64,000 nt of DNA from Pseudalkalibacillus hwajinpoensis (GCF_015234585.1 NZ_JADFCM010000002.1:209399-273398); one strand, 5' to 3'; shown: positions 42,512 to 52,584, numbered from the stretch's first letter. The notes: generated by a model not told the origin, from the letters alone. Program-made: numbers and translations.

Positions 42512-45052
42512 ATGAGTCGTGTAGAAAAAGAGACACAAGCAAGTTGTTGCTCTAGTCAGCCGGAGCTTAATGAAATAAGCGCAAGTTCCTGCTGTGCTGA
42601 GCAAGAAGCTTTTACTTCTTCATCTTGCTGTGGAAATGATACAAACACCAAAGAAGAACATCCAGAAAGCTCTTCAACCTGTTGTAGTAACCGAGAAAAT
42701 AAAAATGAACAAATTGACGCAGTGAATAGTGAGCCAAAAGGGCAGAAACCTGTGGAATACAAGATTGATGGAATGGATTGTCCTTCCTGTGCCGCAACCA
42801 TTGAGAAAGGGTTACAAAAAATCAAAGGAATTCAGTGGGTTCAAGTTAATTATGGAACCGGGAAGATGACAGTGAGTGCTAATGATCGCTCTGTGTATAA
42901 TCTAGTTCCTGATCAAGTGCATAAACTAGGCTTTAAAGCAGAGCCTTTAGGCAAAACCAAAAATATGCAAACGTATAAAATTGAAGGTATGGATTGTGGC
43001 TCTTGTGCGATGACAATTGAAAAGCATTTAAGTAGGAATTCAAATGTTCAAGATGTGCAGGTGAATTTTTCGACAGGAAAAATGCAAATTGATCATACAA
43101 CAAATCAAAACGAAATTATCAAAGAAGTCCAAAGAGCCGGGTTTGATGCTTCATTAGATTCAATTAGTAACAAAAGTGAAGGAACTTCCGATAAAAAGGG
43201 AAAGGGGATCTCAACGACCACCCTATCCGGCATATTGCTGGCTGCTGGTTTTATGGTCTCATTTACTAGCGTAATGCCCGGCTTAATTACGTCATTATAC
43301 GCTGCATCTATTCTGATTGGTGGATATAAACCGGCGAAAAGCGCCTTCTACGCTATTAAAAGTGGTTCCTTAGACATGAATGTTCTCATGGCCTCTGCCG
43401 CCATTGGGGCAGCCCTCATTGGCGAGTGGTTTGAAGGAGCAACGGTCGTATGGCTTTTCGCCTTAGGCAACACTTTACAAAACAGGTCGATTGAGCGTAC
43501 AAGAGAATCGATTCGAAGCCTGATTAATCTCACTCCATCAGAAGCTACTGTTAAGTCTGGGGATCAGCTTATCCGAAAACCAGTAGAAGAGGTAGGAGTC
43601 AATGATTCGATCGTCATTAAACCCGGAGAGAAAGTTCCTCTGGATGGAGAAGTTTTAACAGGTACATCCAGTATCAACCAGGCCCCCATCACCGGGGAAT
43701 CCTTGCCAGTAGATAAGCAACAGGGAGACACGGTTTATGCAGGTACAGTGAATGAAAGTGGTTCCATAGAAGTTAAGGTAACAAAATTAGTAGAAGATAC
43801 AACGATTGCAAAAATCATTCATCTTGTAGAAGAAGCTCAGGAGAAAAAAGCACCAACTCAAGCGTTTGTGGATCGCTTTGCAAATGTCTACACTCCTATT
43901 GTCTATACTCTTGCTCTTCTTATCATGGTGGTACCGCCATTATTTGGATTCGGGTCATGGGGAGAGTGGGTCTATAAAGGCCTTGCTTTATTGGTAGTCG
44001 CTTGCCCTTGTGCATTGGTCATATCTACACCAGTGGCCATTGTATCTGCGATTGGAAATGCAGCTAGAAATGGCGTCCTAATCAAAGGGGGAACTTTCTT
44101 AGAAAAGGCTGGAGCTATTCAAGCAATTGCTTTTGATAAGACCGGGACCCTTACAGAAGGTAAACCAAAAGTTGCAGAAGTCATTTCTCTTCAAAACAAT
44201 CGTGAAGAGTTAATTGGAATTACTCGAACCATTGAAGAACATTCCACGCATCCCATCGCTCAAGCCATCACGAGTTATGCTGTAGAGCGAAACATTGGTA
44301 CTAAACAGGGGGAAGACTTTAAAGCTATTGCTGGTAAAGGTGCACAGGCTACAATTAATGGAATTATGTACTTTGCCGGTAATCCAAAATTGTTTAAAGA
44401 CATGGAGGTCCCTCTTCATGACATAGCAGAGCGTATTGATTCATTACAACGCCACGGAAACACGCTTGTAGTGGTAGGTACTCGAACCGAGGTTCTAGGT
44501 CTCATTGCTGTTGCGGATACGATACGTGACATCACAGTTCAGTCCATTCAAAAACTCAAGAAAATTGGGATGAATGAAATGGTGATGTTGACAGGTGATA
44601 ATGATGGAACAGCGAAAAAAATTGCGGCCGAAACAGGTGTCGATCGCTACTTCTCTGAGTTATTACCTGAAGATAAAGTGACCGCCGTAAAGAAGTTACA
44701 GGCGGAAGGTAAGCGTGTTGCTATGGTAGGAGACGGAATTAATGATGCTCCGGCCCTTGCGACAGCTGATCTTGGGATTGCCATGGGCGGCGCTGGAACG
44801 GATACAGCCATGGAAACTGCCGATATCGTCCTGATGGCAGATAATTTGGAAAAACTTCCGCATACGATTCGATTGAGTCGTAGAGCCATGAACATCATTA
44901 AGCAGAATGTTTGGTTTTCTCTGCTTACCAAGTTGGCAGCATTAGCCCTAATCTTTCCTGGATTTTTAACCTTATGGATGGCTGTGTTAAGTGACACCGG
45001 TGCTGCGCTAATCGTTATTCTTAACAGTATGAGGTTGTTAAGACAGAAATAG
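42512..45052 (+). CDS. cadA: CadA-type cadmium/zinc/lead P1B ATPase
   Basis: An 846-residue efflux ATPase. It has two heavy-metal-binding domains (C90/C93 in GMDCPSC and C162/C165 in GMDCGSC), the transmembrane CPC (498-500), the phosphorylated Asp in DKTGTLTEG (D542), STHPIAQAI, and GDGINDAPA. The final membrane helices are present. Four extra CC pairs (residues 12-13, 27-28, 39-40, 57-58) form an N-terminal extension. It would pump Cd, Zn and Pb from the cytoplasm under CadC control. A second, single-domain ATPase lies at 53 kb. Start follows a GGGGGG site. Confidence 0.95.
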   Translation: MSRVEKETQASCCSSQPELNEISASSCCAEQEAFTSSSCCGNDTNTKEEHPESSSTCCSNRENKNEQIDAVNSEPKGQKPVEYKIDGMDCPSCAATIEKGLQKIKGIQWVQVNYGTGKMTVSANDRSVYNLVPDQVHKLGFKAEPLGKTKNMQTYKIEGMDCGSCAMTIEKHLSRNSNVQDVQVNFSTGKMQIDHTTNQNEIIKEVQRAGFDASLDSISNKSEGTSDKKGKGISTTTLSGILLAAGFMVSFTSVMPGLITSLYAASILIGGYKPAKSAFYAIKSGSLDMNVLMASAAIGAALIGEWFEGATVVWLFALGNTLQNRSIERTRESIRSLINLTPSEATVKSGDQLIRKPVEEVGVNDSIVIKPGEKVPLDGEVLTGTSSINQAPITGESLPVDKQQGDTVYAGTVNESGSIEVKVTKLVEDTTIAKIIHLVEEAQEKKAPTQAFVDRFANVYTPIVYTLALLIMVVPPLFGFGSWGEWVYKGLALLVVACPCALVISTPVAIVSAIGNAARNGVLIKGGTFLEKAGAIQAIAFDKTGTLTEGKPKVAEVISLQNNREELIGITRTIEEHSTHPIAQAITSYAVERNIGTKQGEDFKAIAGKGAQATINGIMYFAGNPKLFKDMEVPLHDIAERIDSLQRHGNTLVVVGTRTEVLGLIAVADTIRDITVQSIQKLKKIGMNEMVMLTGDNDGTAKKIAAETGVDRYFSELLPEDKVTAVKKLQAEGKRVAMVGDGINDAPALATADLGIAMGGAGTDTAMETADIVLMADNLEKLPHTIRLSRRAMNIIKQNVWFSLLTKLAALALIFPGFLTLWMAVLSDTGAALIVILNSMRLLRQK

Positions 45053-45080
45053 GGAGGAGAATTATTCCTCTCTATTTTTG
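45047..45080 (+). terminator. Terminator of the cad operon
   Basis: AAATAGGGAGGA/TTCCTCTCTATTT with a short loop and T-rich end, overlapping the cadA stop. Confidence 0.8.
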
Positions 45081-45179
45081 TAGATTTAAACTGACTCCTA
45101 AAGAGCCAAGGAGACCCTGCCAATCAACTTAAACCTTAAATGTTCTCCCATGTCTTTGGTAGAAAGTGGGGTAATTAAA

Positions 45180-45818
45180 ATGATGGATTTTAATACGAAA
45201 AATCATTGGAATAAAACGATATATAAAATGTGGGCACCCGTTTATGACAACTTCTTTAATTCTGGGAAGTTTCGTAATGCTCGTAAAAGAGTGTTTGAGA
45301 ATGTGATCTTCGAGAAGAATAAAAAAATCCTTTTTGTTGGAGTTGGGACCGGGGCAGACCTTGAATGGTTCAATCATCTTGAATCAACTGTTATAGGGAT
45401 AGACTACTCTACTGAAATGTTAAAACAAGCTAAAAATAAATTCAAAGACACACCTATTAAGTTCTTACAAATGGATGCTCAGAATATGCAATTCCCTAAC
45501 GATTCTTTTGATTTAGTGATTGGAAGCCTCGTTTTATCAGTAGTTCAAGATGCTAATCTATGTTTAAAAGAGATGGCAAGGGTTTTAAAACTAGAAGGTC
45601 ATATCATAATCTTTGATAAATTTTCTCCAAAAGGTAAAAATCTATCACCTTTGACGAGAATCTTCAGACCTATCATCATGTTACTTGGCACAGATATAGG
45701 AGTAAAATTTGAGAGTCTGTTAGAAGGGAATAATAAAACTCTGACTGTACAAGAAGATGAGGATGTCATGTTTAATGGGATGTATAGAAAAATCGTTATT
45801 AAAAAATCGCATCATTAA
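45180..45818 (+). CDS. Class I SAM-dependent methyltransferase
   Basis: A 212-residue methyltransferase of the UbiE/phospholipid-methyltransferase kind. The SAM loop is LFVGVGTGADLEWF; the acidic end of strand 2 is VIGIDYSTEML; MDAQNMQFPNDSFDLVIGS is motif II; the rest of the fold follows with ARVLKLEGHIIIFDKFSP. The substrate is unknown. The ATG (two in tandem) is preceded by a G-rich site; an in-frame TTG 30 bases upstream is less likely. It is a single-gene unit following the cad operon, and may be accessory to metal or metalloid detoxification, which is unproven. Confidence 0.85.
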   Translation: MMDFNTKNHWNKTIYKMWAPVYDNFFNSGKFRNARKRVFENVIFEKNKKILFVGVGTGADLEWFNHLESTVIGIDYSTEMLKQAKNKFKDTPIKFLQMDAQNMQFPNDSFDLVIGSLVLSVVQDANLCLKEMARVLKLEGHIIIFDKFSPKGKNLSPLTRIFRPIIMLLGTDIGVKFESLLEGNNKTLTVQEDEDVMFNGMYRKIVIKKSHH

Positions 45819-46017
45819 CATCTTGGTTAATGATGTTAAACAGAGCGAAATCTAAGTTTAAATTCTTCCATATGGAGCGATTCAGGAATAGTATTCCAGT
45901 TTATGTGTTGGGAAGATATTCTTGAATTATAAGTATTAATCGGAGGAATTAACGATTTGTGAAACCTAATCTGTTAGAATACGTAAAATTAGTGAGAATT
46001 GGAATGAGGGGGCTAAA

Positions 46018-46365
46018 ATGAGTAAATCATTATTACATATTGAAGTATTGATCGTCTTACTTGTTTCAGTGTATTTTTATGCCAGTATAGACGCGAGTTG
46101 GTGGCTAGTCTTCCTTTGTTTACTTGTACCAGATCTATCTATGTTGGGTTACGTGATTAATAACTCAATAGGTTCAACTATTTATAATTTTGGACATAAG
46201 TATGTCATTCCGTTAATACTTATCATTCTTAGTGTTATTTTACATCAAGATTTGATGTTGGCATTATGTATTATTTGGGTCGCACATATTGGAATGGATC
46301 GGACAATCGGCTACGGTTTAAAGTATCCAAGTAACTTTAAGGATACGCACTTACAAAAAGTTTAG
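46018..46365 (+). CDS. DUF4260 membrane protein
   Basis: A 115-residue protein with three or four hydrophobic segments and the DUF4260 features: PDLSMLGYVINN, YNFGHKYVIPL and a closing GMDRTIGYGLKY. The function of the family is unknown. It is a single gene with GAGGGGG before its start. Confidence 0.85.
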   Translation: MSKSLLHIEVLIVLLVSVYFYASIDASWWLVFLCLLVPDLSMLGYVINNSIGSTIYNFGHKYVIPLILIILSVILHQDLMLALCIIWVAHIGMDRTIGYGLKYPSNFKDTHLQKV

Positions 46366-46573
46366 ATACCATTTGAACTCTAAGGTGTGATTGTGATGTC
46401 AAACCTTTCTTCAACAATCTCGGAGCTTATCTGTAATAGAATAGCAGTTATATATTTTGTTTTGGTGCAATCCCTTATAGAATTCGGATATCCTGTAAAG
46501 GAGTTGAGAGGGAAAGTCTCGAAAGAGAAGATTTACATTATGTTATAATGGGACAAAAAGAGGAAGGGATAGT

Positions 46574-46897
46574 ATGGGATGTCCTGTTGATTTACGAGGG
46601 CGAATTTTGGAACAATTAAAATCGATTTTGAATGAGCAACTCACTAAGGAAAAAGCGCGTGTTTATTTATTTGGATCTTGGGCTCGCCAGGAGGAAAAAC
46701 ATAGTTCGGATATCGACATTGCCATTGAATCCCCTTCCCCGATCTCTCCATTTAAATGGAATAAAATTATCGAGCAAATTGAGGATTCTACCATCCCTTA
46801 TAAGGTGGACCTCGTGGATTTACATCATGCCAAAGAAGCATTAGTCCAACAAGTGAAAGAGGAGGGGATCTTATGGAAAGATTACGCCAACGATTAG
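46574..46897 (+). CDS. mntA: MNT-family nucleotidyltransferase antitoxin
   Basis: A 107-residue minimal nucleotidyltransferase. The signature GSWARQEEKHSSDIDIAI gives GSx10-11-DxD with the metal-binding Asp pair. In HEPN-MNT systems the MNT antitoxin neutralises the HEPN RNase by polyAMPylating its Tyr. The next gene overlaps it by 25 bases. GAGGAAGGG precedes the ATG. Confidence 0.92.
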   Translation: MGCPVDLRGRILEQLKSILNEQLTKEKARVYLFGSWARQEEKHSSDIDIAIESPSPISPFKWNKIIEQIEDSTIPYKVDLVDLHHAKEALVQQVKEEGILWKDYAND

Positions 46898-47271
46898 ATG
46901 CAGCAGAGAAGGCGTTGGCTACCTTTGAGAAGCTAGCGACTCTTGAAAATCCAAATGATGTGGAACGAGACGCGTCAATTCAAAGGTTTGAATTCTCTTT
47001 TGAGGCCAGTTGGAAAGCGGCGAAGCAATATTTATATGATGTAGAAGGGGTTGATGTCGGCTCTCCGAAGGGTGTCATTCGCAGTTGTCGGGAGGTCAAC
47101 TTGTTGCAGGATGACGAGACCGTCCTGGCTTTGGAAATGGTAAATGATCGAAATTTGACTGTTCATACTTATAACGAAGAAGTGGCCATTAAAATTCATA
47201 CGAATTTGAAACGGTATTATGGCCTTCTCCAGCTATGGGTTGATCGGATGGATAATAAAGTGATGGAGTAA
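46873..47271 (+). CDS. hepT: HEPN RNase toxin (HepT-type)
   Basis: A 132-residue all-helical HEPN protein. Its catalytic motif RNLTVHTY is R93-x4-H98-x-Y100, the Rx4HxY signature of HepT toxins; Y100 is the expected AMPylation site. FEFSFEASWKAAKQYL is the characteristic earlier helix. With the MNT gene it is a complete type VII toxin-antitoxin pair that would stabilise the plasmid or abort phage infection. Confidence 0.92.
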   Translation: MERLRQRLDAAEKALATFEKLATLENPNDVERDASIQRFEFSFEASWKAAKQYLYDVEGVDVGSPKGVIRSCREVNLLQDDETVLALEMVNDRNLTVHTYNEEVAIKIHTNLKRYYGLLQLWVDRMDNKVME

Positions 47272-47283
47272 CCATCAATAAAA

Positions 47284-47324
47284 TAGAGCTCCATACAGTA
47301 GTATTAATGTATGGGGCTCTTTAT
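47284..47324 (+). terminator. Terminator of the HEPN-MNT pair
   Basis: AGAGCTCCATACA/TGTATGGGGCTCT with a ten-base loop, then TT and an AT-rich end. Confidence 0.8.
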
Positions 47325-47424
47325 ATAGTTAATAAAAGTCTTGAAATCGAGATTTCAACTATCTTGAAGCAATTCTTTAATAAAGATTTTAAATATAGAG
47401 GGTAGCTAGGTGAAGTCACTATAA

Positions 47425-47661
47425 ATTATTAATGTAAGAGAAAACCCAGAGTATAAAGAAGCAGCGATTAAGTATTTTCAGAATAAGTGGGCAAATGAAA
47501 ACAACATGAAAGTATATGAGGACAGTATTACCAACAGTATAAAAACAGATAGTCCTCTTCCTATTTGGTATTTAATGCTGGAATCAGACGAAATCATTGG
47601 GTGCGCAGGTCTAATCACCAATGATTTTATAAGCCGAATGGATTTATTGCCTTGGATATGA
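47425..47661 (+). pseudogene. GNAT acetyltransferase fragment
   Basis: An open stretch of 78 codons with INVRENPEYKEAAIKYFQ, WYLMLESDEIIGCAGLITND and FISRMDLLPW, typical of an N-terminal GNAT half. It has no start codon in place and stops before the acetyl-CoA loop. The following DNA is non-coding in all frames, so the gene is decayed. Confidence 0.7.
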
Positions 47662-47828
47662 TCTCGGAGCGATTCTGTAATATCATAGCAGCGTAATACG
47701 TTGGGGAAAAGGTTGAATAAATGGCAGAGTTTTGAAATGAATAATTGGAATTAGTCATTCGTGCAGCATACCCATATGAAGATATTGTAACCACCAGCAG
47801 TTTGTGAAAAGTAAGAAAAGGGCTTTTC

Positions 47829-47897
47829 ATGAAAACTACAAATTACTCTACAATTGCTGATAACTATGAAAAAATCAATTTAGAAGTGATGAGTTAA
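47829..47897 (+). pseudogene. Short methyltransferase N-terminal remnant
   Basis: MKTTNYSTIADNYEKI looks like the start of a class I methyltransferase and is followed by a stop after 23 codons. Further DNA to about 48000 has a coding look but is broken by stops. Confidence 0.45.
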
Positions 47898-48173
47898 AAC
47901 TAGAACGGGGATTCCCTTACTTATATCAGTTATGGAGGTTCATCGTTTAACAATTATGATGGGTATGTGGATCCTCTTGAATATCTCGAGTGCTCATAAA
48001 GTAAGACAGGTCACCGAATGATTGTTTTCAGTAGAGGATTATATTTTACATGAACGAAATACGGAATTTCCTTTATAACCTATATAAATTACTTGAGTCA
48101 TGAAAAGATGGTTTATAGAAAAATCCTCTGATAAGCAACAAATCTATTTGGAATTAATAGGTGGTGTGAATCG
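47898..48173. other. Decayed DNA, no intact gene
   Basis: Stops occur in every frame. The region probably holds the eroded rest of the methyltransferase. Confidence 0.4.
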
Positions 48174-48350
48174 ATGAACTCCAAAAATAGAGCCAAAGAG
48201 TTTTTCTGTAAAGATTGCTTCCGGGATTTTGACCAAGATGAGATCGTCATTTTGCTTGAGAAAGAGAACATAACCGTTTGTCAGTTCTGCGCCAATAAGT
48301 ATTTAGACAAGGATAAGCGATTACAACTGGTTAAACGGCATTGTGATTAG
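48174..48350 (+). CDS. Small zinc-ribbon protein
   Basis: A 58-residue protein with two CxxC knuckles, FFCKDCFRDF and CQFCANKYL, likely to bind one zinc ion. GGTGGTG precedes the ATG. Sequence is Lys-rich at the end. It could be a small nucleic-acid-binding protein; the family is not recognised. A terminator follows after about 170 bases. Confidence 0.65.
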   Translation: MNSKNRAKEFFCKDCFRDFDQDEIVILLEKENITVCQFCANKYLDKDKRLQLVKRHCD

Positions 48351-48748
48351 ATTCTAGACAAGAAATATTGACCGTACCAGGAAGAAAGTATCATGGATTC
48401 AATCTTTAAAAAGGTAAACTAACGTTTCTTAGCAGAAAAAGGTTAAGCAGATGTGCGTAACCAATGAAAACTAATTACCTCTAGAGAACCTCGATGGACA
48501 TACCAACATACACAAGACAGAAAGAAGGCGATTAACCTTATACTAGGTGATTGTCTTCTTTTTTTATTGAATGGACTTTAACAGTGGTCTGGATTTTTTC
48601 GTAACCACATTCTAATGTAATACAATCGAGTTTTCGACTCATGACTAACAAAGCATGTTTAAAAAGTTCAAAATATTTATAGATTGTGTGAACATAAGAG
48701 GAAAAATGCTTTTTAATTGATAAGATAGAGGAAAAGGAGAGATGACCA
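48351..48748. other. Non-coding stretch with one terminator
   Basis: No gene is visible. It contains a terminator at 48522-48566. The upstream region of copC near 48690-48730 is AT-rich and should hold its promoter. Confidence 0.4.
48522..48566 (+). terminator. Intrinsic terminator
   Basis: AGAAGGCGATTAACCT pairs with AGGTGATTGTCTTCT, with mismatches, then TTTTTTT. Confidence 0.75.
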
Positions 48749-49327
48749 ATGAAAAAAACAATATTTTTAGCCCTTCTACTATATTTTATATACAGTCCAC
48801 TTACTAATGCTCATTCTGTTTTAGAAGCATCTAACCCTCAGGAAGGTGAAGTAATATACGAACCATTGACAAAGGTTGAGTTAGATTTTAATACAAAAGT
48901 AGAAAATGGAAGTAATATCACCCTAACTAATGAACTGGGGGCTCAAATGAAACCTGACCGCCTTCAAATAGAGGAGAGTAAAATGATTGGTACCTTTAAC
49001 CAACCGTTGTTAAATGGTTCTTACTCAGTCGACATTGAAATTATTGGTGCTGACGGGCATCTAGTCAAAGAAAGCTACTCTTTTAAAGTAAGGGCAGAGA
49101 ATACCCCGTCTAATGAAAAAGAAGATAATGAAGCCAAAAAAAATGATCAGCATGTTGATGCCAAACAATCAGATGAAGAAGATAATACTGCAACCATTAA
49201 CGATGATAAAGAAAAGAATACAACTGCGCTATCTTTACCTCTTTCTAATATCACCTTTTGGCTTGTTGTTATATTAGGACTGTTTGCTGTATATCTTTTT
49301 TACAGGATTATTCAAAAAAAATCATAG
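48749..49327 (+). CDS. copC: CopC-domain copper-resistance protein
   Basis: A 192-residue exported protein. After the signal peptide (ending SPLTNA) the mature protein would begin HSVLEASNPQ, so the first residue is the His that binds Cu(II) in CopC. The beta-barrel domain covers residues about 22-120 (GSYSVDIEIIGADGHLVKES). A long Glu/Asp/Lys linker and a C-terminal TM helix anchor it. Its end is 24 bases before the CopD gene. The pair matches the N-terminal and middle parts of YcnJ. Confidence 0.9.
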   Translation: MKKTIFLALLLYFIYSPLTNAHSVLEASNPQEGEVIYEPLTKVELDFNTKVENGSNITLTNELGAQMKPDRLQIEESKMIGTFNQPLLNGSYSVDIEIIGADGHLVKESYSFKVRAENTPSNEKEDNEAKKNDQHVDAKQSDEEDNTATINDDKEKNTTALSLPLSNITFWLVVILGLFAVYLFYRIIQKKS

Positions 49328-49350
49328 GAAATTTGAAGGAAGCGATTGAT

Positions 49351-50466
49351 ATGATAGTTATAACAGAATTGTTATTATATTTAAGTTTTTCCGTTTTGAT
49401 TGGATCGTTACTGGTATTAGTGGTTCCGATAAAATATAGGCCAGAAATCAACATATCGAAACCAGTTTTATTGATATGTACAGCTTTGATACCTATTCTA
49501 TCTTTTGGACCGTTATTACGCGTTAGTTTAATTTTATCTAACAATGTAGGAATGTGGGTTAGCTTTCGAAATGTCTTATTTACATTTGAAATCGGACGAG
49601 CGTGGCTTTTTACACTGATTTTAGCTGTTCTATTATTCTTATTATTGGCCACCATTAAACTCGATACAAAGGAACCTTTAATTAAAGTTGCACTTGTTTT
49701 TATTGTTTTGTTAGCATTTGGTGTTGGAAAAGCAGGGCATGCGGCATCCATTACCCCTTGGACAGGGTTTATTGCCCATTCGGTTCACTTTTTAGCCGTT
49801 ATAATCTGGATTGGTATACTTCTCGTGATTGGTTTTGGGTCAAAAGATTTTAAGAATTGGCCTTTATTTCTTAAGTGGTTCACGCCACTTTCGATTGTAT
49901 GTGTATCAGTAACGTTTATTGCGGGTTATTTATTAATGGAAATCGATATTCAATCCTACAACGATCAAAACGCTTTTATTCTAACAGAATATGCAAATGG
50001 ATTAGTTGTTAATTATGGACAGGCTCTTTTACTTAAACATCTTTTTTTCATTCCCATATTGTTATTTGCTTTTTTAAATGGGGTGGTACTTAAAAAACGT
50101 TTGGCAAAACATTCAAATGTAAATATCGCCAGATACTTACGAATAGAGGGGATATATGCCCTTATTGTTTTTGGAATAACAGCATTTATGGGACAACAAT
50201 ACCCTCCGCATCAGGTTGATAAGCTTGTTCAATCAGATGGTGTATCACCGTTGTTTGAATTATTTTACCAAGATGCTATTGATCCTACTATTCAAGTAAG
50301 CTGGGCACTTACCGGTGACAGTTTAATTTTTTTCACTTTTGCTTTTTTATTCTTGATATTAAATATTTTCATGTCAATTAAACGATTTCCAACCTATCTA
50401 GTAATTCTTGTAGGAACAGTAGTCCCAATTTGTATGTATTTGGGGATTATGCTGGGGGTTAGATAG
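49351..50466 (+). CDS. copD: CopD-domain membrane protein
   Basis: A 371-residue multipass protein with eight or more hydrophobic segments. CopD-type features include GKAGHAASITPW, FIAHSVHFLAVIIWIGILLV and the copper-linked His and Met-rich ends. It is thought to move copper with CopC, either as importer or to buffer surplus. The ATG is preferred over an earlier in-frame start because GAAGGA is near. It is co-transcribed with copC. Confidence 0.88.
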   Translation: MIVITELLLYLSFSVLIGSLLVLVVPIKYRPEINISKPVLLICTALIPILSFGPLLRVSLILSNNVGMWVSFRNVLFTFEIGRAWLFTLILAVLLFLLLATIKLDTKEPLIKVALVFIVLLAFGVGKAGHAASITPWTGFIAHSVHFLAVIIWIGILLVIGFGSKDFKNWPLFLKWFTPLSIVCVSVTFIAGYLLMEIDIQSYNDQNAFILTEYANGLVVNYGQALLLKHLFFIPILLFAFLNGVVLKKRLAKHSNVNIARYLRIEGIYALIVFGITAFMGQQYPPHQVDKLVQSDGVSPLFELFYQDAIDPTIQVSWALTGDSLIFFTFAFLFLILNIFMSIKRFPTYLVILVGTVVPICMYLGIMLGVR

Positions 50467-50585
50467 TTTCAGGCGAAATAGAAACTTGAGTAGGTTATAC
50501 TTGCGTGTTCTTTTGTTTTTAAAGCTTAAAAGCAAACAAAGAAACTACCCAAACGTTTTATAAGAAAATAAACTGAATCAAGTAA

Positions 50586-50644
50586 AGAAAGAGGCTGAAC
50601 TTAACCACACCATGTTTTGTGTGATAAGTCAGCCTCTTTTAATT
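50586..50644. terminator. Bidirectional terminator after copD
   Basis: AAAGAGGCTGA/TCAGCCTCTTT with an inner palindrome-like loop and T run. It separates copD from the convergent lipoteichoic acid synthase gene. Confidence 0.85.
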
Positions 50645-50650
50645 TTTGGA

Positions 50651-52498
50651 TTAGTTATTGTAGAAGCGCAATAAATCGCCATAAATAATTTTATCTGAAT
50701 ACATTAGATCATTTTTCCCTTTTTCTACATAAGGAGCACATTTTTCTTTGGGAGCTTCAGTGCCATCTTTAGATTGATAGCACTTATCTTCTGTATAAAT
50801 GTACTGATCGGTTATGACACTACCATCTCGAAAAACCGCAAAGTCTTTCTTTTGTTTTGAGAACATATCATTCCCAAATTGCAGATTATTGGATTTGATG
50901 CCTAGTAGATTTAATAGGGTTGGTTGCACGTCCACTTGACCAGAAACGGTATCAATGGTTTTATTCCCTTCATCTCCTGGAATGTGGACGATAAACGGAA
51001 CTTTCTGCAATTGAGCGGAAACCATAGGCGTGACTTCTTTTCCTAAATATTTACCCATTGCTTCATTGTGGTTTTCAGAAATACCATAGTGATCACCGTA
51101 AATTATAAACATCGAATCTTTATACATGCCTTTCTCCTTAAGCATATTAAAGAATTTTTTCAGCGCTTCATCTTCATATCGAACCGTTGTAAAGTATCGA
51201 TTGACTGTGCCATCATCAGAAGTCCATTCGGGAATCATTTCATCTTCTTGTTTTAATGTGAATGGAAAATGATTGGTTAAGGTAATGAACTTAGCGTAAA
51301 AAGGTTCCGGTAAAGTTGTTAGGTATTTCATGGATTGCGCATAAAATTGGTCATCCTTTAATCCCCAGCCAATTGAATTTTCTTTATTTGTTGTAAAATA
51401 TTTTAATGAATAATATTTATCATAACCTAATGTTTGATACATAATATCACGGTTCCAAAAACTCTTGTTGTTCGCGTGGAACACATAGGAAGAATAGCCG
51501 CCTTTTTCCTTAATTATTTCAGGTGTTGCATTGTATTCATTCTGTGCATGGGTAAAGAAAGCAGCCCCACTAGGTAATCCATACATTGAGTTATCAACGA
51601 TAAACTCCGAATCCGAAGTTTTACCTTGTCCTGTTTGATGGTAAAAATTATTGAAATAATAGGTGCCTTTCTGATCAATAAGATCATTTAGGAAAGGGGT
51701 GATTTCTTTTCCATCCACTTTGTTATTTATGACAAAATTCTGTGTCGATTCCAACGATATAACAAATACATTTTTCCCTTTCGCTTTTGCCGTAAAGTTG
51801 GGATTTACGGGGACATTATTACCGCGAATGTAATTTTCTACTTCGGTAATTTCACTGCTATCTGCGAAGGCTCTTTTTGCTCTTGTTTTGGTTTGCATTA
51901 CCGAATCATAGATATGGTAATTAAACGTCCCAATGTTTTTCACTAACATTTCTCGGTCGAACGTCCGAGTTAATAACTGCGGTCGTTCCATTTCAGCTAG
52001 TCCAATATTTATAGCAAACATAACAAGAGCACTGGCAAAAATGAGCATCGTTTCTTTCTTTCTCACAATCAGTTTATTAGTGAATTTGGTACTTACTAAA
52101 TAAGCTAGTATTGGAATGTCGATAAACAAAAAGATATCTTGCCATTGAATTAATTCAAAAATACTTCCACCTAAATCTCCCATATTGTTTGTCTGGAATA
52201 GAACTGGGATCGTGATGAAATCGGAGAAAAACCGATAATAAACCACATTGGCGTATAAGATAATAGTGGCTACCAAATCGATAATTAGTAAACCATACTT
52301 TTGTAATTTCCCTTTAAACATCGTACTAACTGCGATTAATAATAGAATAGAACTTATGGGGTTTAAAATGAGTATGATCTCCTGTAGAAGGTTTTCCATC
52401 GGTAAATCAAAAGAAGACTTATAAACAATATATGTCTTTAACCATATTGCAAGTCCAAAAATCAATAATAGGATCATTCGTTTTTTCTGGGCAATCAT
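50651..52498 (-). CDS. Lipoteichoic acid synthase family phosphoglycerol transferase
   Basis: A 615-residue LtaS-family protein. About five N-terminal TM helices (to residue 160) lead to the extracellular sulfatase-fold domain. The nucleophile Thr lies in HQTGQGKTSDSEF; other metal ligands are in NVFVISLESTQNF and in YGDHYGISENH. A Bacillus genome has four such paralogs (LtaS, YfnI, YqgS, YvgJ); which one this resembles is not clear. It is a single-gene unit in a metal cluster. GGAGG precedes the start. Confidence 0.9.
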   Translation of the reverse strand: MIAQKKRMILLLIFGLAIWLKTYIVYKSSFDLPMENLLQEIILILNPISSILLLIAVSTMFKGKLQKYGLLIIDLVATIILYANVVYYRFFSDFITIPVLFQTNNMGDLGGSIFELIQWQDIFLFIDIPILAYLVSTKFTNKLIVRKKETMLIFASALVMFAINIGLAEMERPQLLTRTFDREMLVKNIGTFNYHIYDSVMQTKTRAKRAFADSSEITEVENYIRGNNVPVNPNFTAKAKGKNVFVISLESTQNFVINNKVDGKEITPFLNDLIDQKGTYYFNNFYHQTGQGKTSDSEFIVDNSMYGLPSGAAFFTHAQNEYNATPEIIKEKGGYSSYVFHANNKSFWNRDIMYQTLGYDKYYSLKYFTTNKENSIGWGLKDDQFYAQSMKYLTTLPEPFYAKFITLTNHFPFTLKQEDEMIPEWTSDDGTVNRYFTTVRYEDEALKKFFNMLKEKGMYKDSMFIIYGDHYGISENHNEAMGKYLGKEVTPMVSAQLQKVPFIVHIPGDEGNKTIDTVSGQVDVQPTLLNLLGIKSNNLQFGNDMFSKQKKDFAVFRDGSVITDQYIYTEDKCYQSKDGTEAPKEKCAPYVEKGKNDLMYSDKIIYGDLLRFYNN

Positions 52499-52584
52499 AT
52501 GAATCCTCCAAATCTATAAAACTAATTATGTGCATCTTAATTAATAAACCCGGTTATTAAAAACATAACCGGGTTATTCTGAAA

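Noticed and set aside
45809..45838. Hairpin CATCATTAAC/GGTTAATGATG at the methyltransferase stop codon
   Set aside because: No T run follows, so I did not call it a terminator; it may still protect an mRNA end.
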